A stretch of DNA of 17,488 nt from DASWTL01 sp036402155 (GTDB lineage Bacteria > Bacteroidota > Bacteroidia > Sphingobacteriales > Sphingobacteriaceae): positions 1 to 17,488 of the forward strand of contig DASWTL010000063.1 of the NCBI GenBank assembly GCA_036402155.1. Reading direction: 5' to 3'. Below the pieces are notes generated by a model. It ran no database searches. It was not told the origin of the DNA and saw only the letters and a program-made list of their open reading frames with translations. Made by a program: the position numbers and the translations under genes. Shown piece after piece: positions 14,601 to 17,488 of this stretch. Position 1 is the first letter of the stretch. Each line of letters begins with the position of its first letter.

Positions 14601-15810
14601 AGTGTGTAAACTGGTTTTTCTTTGTATCAAGAAAATTAACACCACCGCCATCTGTTCCAAACCATATGTTGCCGTTATGATCTTCCATCATGGAGGTGAC
14701 ATTGTTATTACTCAGGGTATTGGTGGTATAAATTTCATGTTTAAAATGAGTAAATTTTTGAGGCTGACTGTCATAAAAGCTAATACCTGTACTGAAAGTT
14801 CCTGCCCAGATGTTTCCTTTGTTATCTCTAAGCAGGGAATAAATCGAAGTGCTATTTAAACTGGCAGGATCTGTGTCGGAATGCTGTAAATTCGTGAAAG
14901 TCTTCCGTTTTGTGTCAAGTATACCAAGCCCCCGTCGCGTACCAACCCATAAATTTCCATTTACATCCTCCTCAATAGAAAATACATCATCATTACAAAG
15001 ACTATATGGGTTCCCCGGGACATTTTGGTAATGAACAAACTTGCCTGAAGCCTGGTTAAAGCGATTTAATCCGCCCCCATCAATCCCAATCCAGAGATGA
15101 CCATTTCTATCTTCAAAAATTTTCCTAACCGTACCTTCACTAATAGATTGAGGATCAGAAAGTGAATGCTGATAATGAATAAAACTATTGGGATGCAGGT
15201 AAAGACTTAAACCCATCTGGGTACCGATCCATATATTCCCTTTTGTATCAATTTTAATATCTCTTATATAATTTGAATTCAGGGTTTTGGGATTGCTGCT
15301 ATTGTGCTTTAAACGAATCGCTTTCCTGGTGGAAGGGTTGAATTTATAAATACCGTCTCCCCATGTGCCAATCCATAAGTTCCCTTCCTTGTCCTGAGTT
15401 ATTGCAAATACCGGGCTATTGCAAAATTTATACGTTGTAAAATCATTGGTAGCATAATTGAAACGGCTTAACCCACCATTTGAAGTCCCCACCCATATAT
15501 TTCTATCCTTATCTTCAAATAAGGTGCGTATAAAATTATGACTTAGACTTTTTCTGTTACGTGGATCATTTCTGTATATTGTAAATTGATAGCCATCATA
15601 TTTATTTAACCCGTCCTGTGTGCCAAACCACATGAATCCATATTGGTCCTGAAGGATGGAGGTTACATTTGCCTGAGAAAGTCCCTCATCAGTAGTGATG
15701 TTTTTGAATTTTATTTTTGATGCCTGTGAAAATACAAACGCAGGCGCAAAAGTTAATAATAACGCCAGGTAGAAGAACTTTAAATGTTTTCCAGGAAACC
15801 TGAGGATCAT
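11605..15810 (-). CDS. Hybrid two-component sensor kinase with two 7-bladed propellers, pseudo-receiver and receiver
   Basis: The start at 15810 (1401 residues) is chosen because MILRFPGKHLKFFYLALLLTF begins a clear signal peptide. The open frame continues to 15954. About 14 Reg_prop repeats of the form (E/Q)DxxGNIWxGT follow (about 32-665), enough for two 7-bladed propellers, then a Y_Y_Y domain (about 717-790) and a transmembrane helix (799-819). A coiled coil (822-882) leads to HisKA with H893 in FLATMSHEIRTPMNG, and to HATPase motifs NLISNSIKFTP (N1010), DTGIGIP (D1043) and GGTGLGLAI. The first receiver (about 1131-1237) has N1181 in place of the phosphoacceptor Asp. The second (about 1265-1382) is intact: E1272/D1273, D1316, T1344, K1366. 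This is the periplasmic glycan-sensor architecture of Bacteroidota HTCS, but no AraC-type DNA-binding domain follows. It is divergent from a sulfatase gene. Confidence 0.92.
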   Translation of the reverse strand: MILRFPGKHLKFFYLALLLTFAPAFVFSQASKIKFKNITTDEGLSQANVTSILQDQYGFMWFGTQDGLNKYDGYQFTIYRNDPRNRKSLSHNFIRTLFEDKDRNIWVGTSNGGLSRFNYATNDFTTYKFCNSPVFAITQDKEGNLWIGTWGDGIYKFNPSTRKAIRLKHNSSNPKTLNSNYIRDIKIDTKGNIWIGTQMGLSLYLHPNSFIHYQHSLSDPQSISEGTVRKIFEDRNGHLWIGIDGGGLNRFNQASGKFVHYQNVPGNPYSLCNDDVFSIEEDVNGNLWVGTRRGLGILDTKRKTFTNLQHSDTDPASLNSTSIYSLLRDNKGNIWAGTFSTGISFYDSQPQKFTHFKHEIYTTNTLSNNNVTSMMEDHNGNIWFGTDGGGVNFLDTKKNQFTHFKHAVHDPNSIGSDYNLDIYEDRDYDVWIANYKGGLNLFNRNNNKFTSLKITGSKTDYVTFSVVTQDTKGRIWLGTFGNGISIYDKKTKQFTHLRREAGLTNQTIFSVFEDRDGNIWVGTEDGGLHLFQERTRSFIVYKNDPKNPKSLSNNRIQVISEDKKGNLWIGTSDGLNLFDRKTSTFTVYKQKDGLLNDVILGILEDSKGNIWLSTNKGLSKFNPTNRTFRNYGKSDGIQNTSFNRMAFLKTRNGSMMFGGPKGYDVFHPDSLKDNLNIPEVYITNFKVFNNSVSVGQHDSLLKKHITLTREITLSRKHLVFSFEFAALNFSHPEANQYAYKLEGFDKNWNYVGTKRSAEYTSIAPGEYIFRVKASNNDGVWNEKGTAIKIVIVPPFWSTWWFTSLTAILIATAIYCIYQFRVSAIKKQKAILTKQVQLRTAEVVSQADELHKKNVELQQLNEQLEKQKEHEEKARQAAEKATRAKSTFLATMSHEIRTPMNGVIGMASLLSETNLNSEQREYSDTILNCGESLMNVINDVLDFSKIESGNIEIEHQDFDLRQCIEEVLDIFAPKAAEKGLDLIYLIEPEVPQQIIGDSMRLKQVLINLISNSIKFTPKGEIFLKVYLSKLIDPVHAEMGFAVKDTGIGIPEDKISNLFEAFTQVDSSTSRKYGGTGLGLAISERLVKLMGGDIIVDSNPATGTTFYFTIQSEICKKRVYNQLPLDMEGLEGKQILIIGEKSTNLNLLKRQLDQWKLISLFAKRGEHALDILSAEHIDLVITNKLDDIEIAREIRKRFNTLPIILLADIGNKARHRYPDVFSSILTKPVKQLQLFNAIRQELNHQKTNNTSVQPEKLLPEGFSEKYPLRILIAEDNLVNQKLAEYILKKLGYNSSVAVNGLEVLEQLKNKNYDVILMDVQMPEMNGIEATIKIRQDKDQPYIIAMTANAMPEDKEECLKAGMDDYISKPIKITELIQALEKAFLDLGSTSRGYVTTNSDKTNI

Positions 15811-15840
15811 ATAAAGTCTGTTAAATTCATTCTCTAAATA

Positions 15841-15860
15841 TAAGAGGAGTTTGACTCTTA
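15841..15860. other. Stem-loop upstream of the sensor kinase
   Basis: TAAGAG (15841-15846) pairs with CTCTTA (15855-15860). An alternative inner pairing is GAGT (15847-15850) with ACTC (15854-15857). TAAGAG recurs at 15871-15876. It lies 31-50 bp before the kinase start chosen here and could be an operator or 5' leader structure. If the gene starts upstream at 15954 it is simply coding. The rest of the 240-bp divergent gap (15811-16050) shows no clear TAnnTTTG box on either strand. Confidence 0.3.
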
Positions 15861-16000
15861 ACATAGCCAATAAGAGATATTTGTTTAATCCCATAAGCAT
15901 TTTGAATGTACTCTTTTTGTTTTTATATACGAAATATGCAGGAAAGGGATACATCCGTAAGTTAACCGCAGTATTGAAATTACCAGGCTATCCGTGAGAA

Positions 16001-16030
16001 TTGTAAAGTTTCTGGTTAAATTTAGTATTT
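16001..16030 (+). promoter_or_regulatory. Weak promoter-like sequence upstream of the sulfatase
   Basis: TTG (16001-16003) and TAGTATTT (16023-16030) are 19 bp apart, an acceptable -33/-7 spacing. The -7 box has two mismatches to TAnnTTTG. It would place the transcription start about 15 bp before the ATG at 16051. Confidence 0.2.
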
Positions 16031-16050
16031 TTAACACACCACAAATACCC

Positions 16051-17488
16051 ATGAATTCTAAAAAATTTTTATACACAATGATCATTGATAGTTACCGGGT
16101 TGTGATAACTCTGGTAATAGCAATTCTGGTAGCGGTGTCCTCTTTTGGTCAGACGTCGGTAAAGGCAAGAAAACCTAATATCATATATATTTATGCGGAT
16201 GATCTAGGTTATGCAGAAATCGAGGCTTATGGCCAGCTAAAGATCAAGACGCCAAACTTAAGTAAATTGCGCCAGGAGGGAATAAAATTTACTAATCATT
16301 ATACCGGCACACCTGTATGTGCCCCGGCACGCTGCATGCTGTTGACCGGAAAACATGGGGGAAATTCCTATATCCGGGGCAATTACGAACTAGGTGGTTT
16401 TGCGGATAGCCTCGAAGCGGGACAGATGCCCTTGCCTGAGGGGACATATACACTTCCAAAAATGTTAAAAAATGCTGGATATACGACTGGAATGGCCGGA
16501 AAATGGGGTTTAGGGATGAATAATTCTACCGGTTCTCCGTTAAAGCAGGGTTTCGATTTTTATGTAGGATATCTGGATCAAAAGCAGGCTCATAATTTCT
16601 ACCCCACACATTTGTGGTTAAATGATCAGGAGCTGAAATTAAATAATCCGGTGATCAATGTCCATAAGCGTTTAGATTCCACAAGTGCCACTGATAAGGA
16701 TTTCGAATATTTTACCGGTAAGGAGTATTCTGCAGATGTAATGACCAAACATGCATTAGAGTTTATTAGTAAAAATAAGAACGAACCGTTCTTTTTATAT
16801 ATGCCTTATCCTCAGCCTCATGCATCTTTACAGGCACCAATGGAGTTTATCAAGCCATATATTGGTAAGTTTCCGGGTGAACGTCCTTATTATGGACAGA
16901 ATGGTTATGCATCAACAAAATATCCCTTGTCTACATATGCCGGAATGATTACTTATCTGGATGCTCAGGTTGGGGAAATTATGGATAAGGTAAAAGAATT
17001 GGGATTAGATGATGATACAATAATTATGTTTTCAAGTGATAACGGAACGACATTTAACGCCGGTGTGAAAGCCGGTTTTTTTAACAGTGTGGCGGATTTA
17101 AGAGGCTTGAAAATGGATTTATTTGAAGGTGGCATAAGGGAGCCATTCCTGGTAAGATGGCCAGGTAAAATTAAAGCAGGATCAACATCTGATCTAATTT
17201 CAGCACAGTTTGATGTAATGGCAACGCTGGCAGAGCTGGTTGGCCAGAGTGCAGGAAATACGGATGGCATATCTTTTTTGCCAACTTTATTAGGAAATAA
17301 GCAATCACAGAAGAATCATGAATATATTTACTGGGAATATCCTGAAAAAGGCGGACAGGTTGCCATACGGATGGGTGATTGGAAAGGGGTGAAAACCCAG
17401 GTGCGCAAATCGGGTTACAAAAATACTCCATGGATGATCTTTAATCTGAGAGAGGACCGCAGTGAAACAAAAAATCTGGCTGAAAAGC
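16051..17488 (+). CDS. Secreted arylsulfatase-like sulfatase (type I, formylglycine-dependent), 3' truncated by window
   Basis: An uninterrupted frame from ATG 16051 runs off the window (479 codons seen). The N-terminus has a hydrophobic segment VVITLVIAILVAVSSFGQ (17-34) typical of a Sec signal peptide. Sulfatase family hallmarks follow: KPNIIYIYADDLGY (42-55) with metal-binding D50/D51, and CAPARCMLLTGKH (90-102), the CxPxR motif whose Cys90 is converted to formylglycine. GKWGLG (150-155), H257 in PQPHASL, DNG (330-332) and RGLKMDLFEGGIREPF (351-366) come next. The last residues (FNLREDRSETKNLAEK) match the usual sulfatase C-terminus, so little is missing. It would hydrolyse sulfate esters in the periplasm or outside the cell; the substrate is unknown. 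No maturation enzyme is nearby. It lies head-to-head with the propeller sensor kinase. Confidence 0.93.
   Translation, partial: MNSKKFLYTMIIDSYRVVITLVIAILVAVSSFGQTSVKARKPNIIYIYADDLGYAEIEAYGQLKIKTPNLSKLRQEGIKFTNHYTGTPVCAPARCMLLTGKHGGNSYIRGNYELGGFADSLEAGQMPLPEGTYTLPKMLKNAGYTTGMAGKWGLGMNNSTGSPLKQGFDFYVGYLDQKQAHNFYPTHLWLNDQELKLNNPVINVHKRLDSTSATDKDFEYFTGKEYSADVMTKHALEFISKNKNEPFFLYMPYPQPHASLQAPMEFIKPYIGKFPGERPYYGQNGYASTKYPLSTYAGMITYLDAQVGEIMDKVKELGLDDDTIIMFSSDNGTTFNAGVKAGFFNSVADLRGLKMDLFEGGIREPFLVRWPGKIKAGSTSDLISAQFDVMATLAELVGQSAGNTDGISFLPTLLGNKQSQKNHEYIYWEYPEKGGQVAIRMGDWKGVKTQVRKSGYKNTPWMIFNLREDRSETKNLAEK

Noticed and set aside
15811..15954. 48-residue upstream extension of the sensor kinase
   Set aside because: The added segment would bury the clear signal peptide behind an atypical N-terminus. 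The ATG at 15810 gives a normal export signal, though it is not proven.
16965..17431. Two minus-strand open frames within the sulfatase region
   Set aside because: Both are antisense to a frame with complete sulfatase active-site motifs and have no recognisable features of their own.

Overview
The window reads as a chromosomal segment of a Bacteroidota bacterium, most likely a member of the Sphingobacteriaceae (Pedobacter/Mucilaginibacter-like). The pointers are the map-infA-rpmJ-rpsM-rpsK-rpsD-rpoA-rplQ gene order, the zinc-ligand-poor RpmJ, promoter -7 boxes of the TAnnTTTG type, few Shine-Dalgarno sites, and a 14-repeat propeller sensor kinase next to a secreted sulfatase. The genus is inference from recalled family features; no database was searched.

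Region 1 (1-3947) is the distal end of the large ribosomal-protein cluster. It holds the last codons of a gene that is probably map, then infA, rpmJ, rpsM, rpsK, rpsD, rpoA and rplQ, all on the + strand, closed by a strong intrinsic terminator. Two of the gaps (rpsM-rpsK and rpoA-rplQ) are unusually long and filled with 7-bp-periodic sequence arranged as imperfect inverted repeats. These may be copies of an interspersed intergenic element.

Region 2 (3950-6060) is a monocistronic dnaK. Its upstream region has a -24/-12 (sigma54-like) promoter candidate with GG-N10-GA spacing, preceded by several CTGTCAT repeats. A terminator follows and is shared with the convergent gene. Region 3 (6086-7438, minus strand) is an RluB/RsuA-type rRNA pseudouridine synthase with a roughly 210-residue Arg/Ser/Lys-rich N-terminal tail. 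Region 4 (7589-11564, + strand) holds a secreted SLT-type lytic transglycosylase with a good Bacteroidota promoter, then uvrA.

Region 5 (11591-17488) holds a large membrane hybrid histidine kinase on the minus strand. It has two 7-bladed propellers, a Y_Y_Y domain, a transmembrane helix, HisKA, HATPase, a pseudo-receiver and a true receiver, but no DNA-binding domain. It is divergent from a secreted arylsulfatase-like enzyme that runs off the right edge. The pairing suggests sensing and degradation of a sulfated glycan or other sulfate ester.

Most of the window is conserved housekeeping sequence. I see no phage, IS element, CRISPR array or tRNA/rRNA gene. The less ordinary signals are the heptad-repeat intergenic elements, the dnaK promoter, the altered UvrA zinc module, and the kinase with a dead receiver and no output domain.
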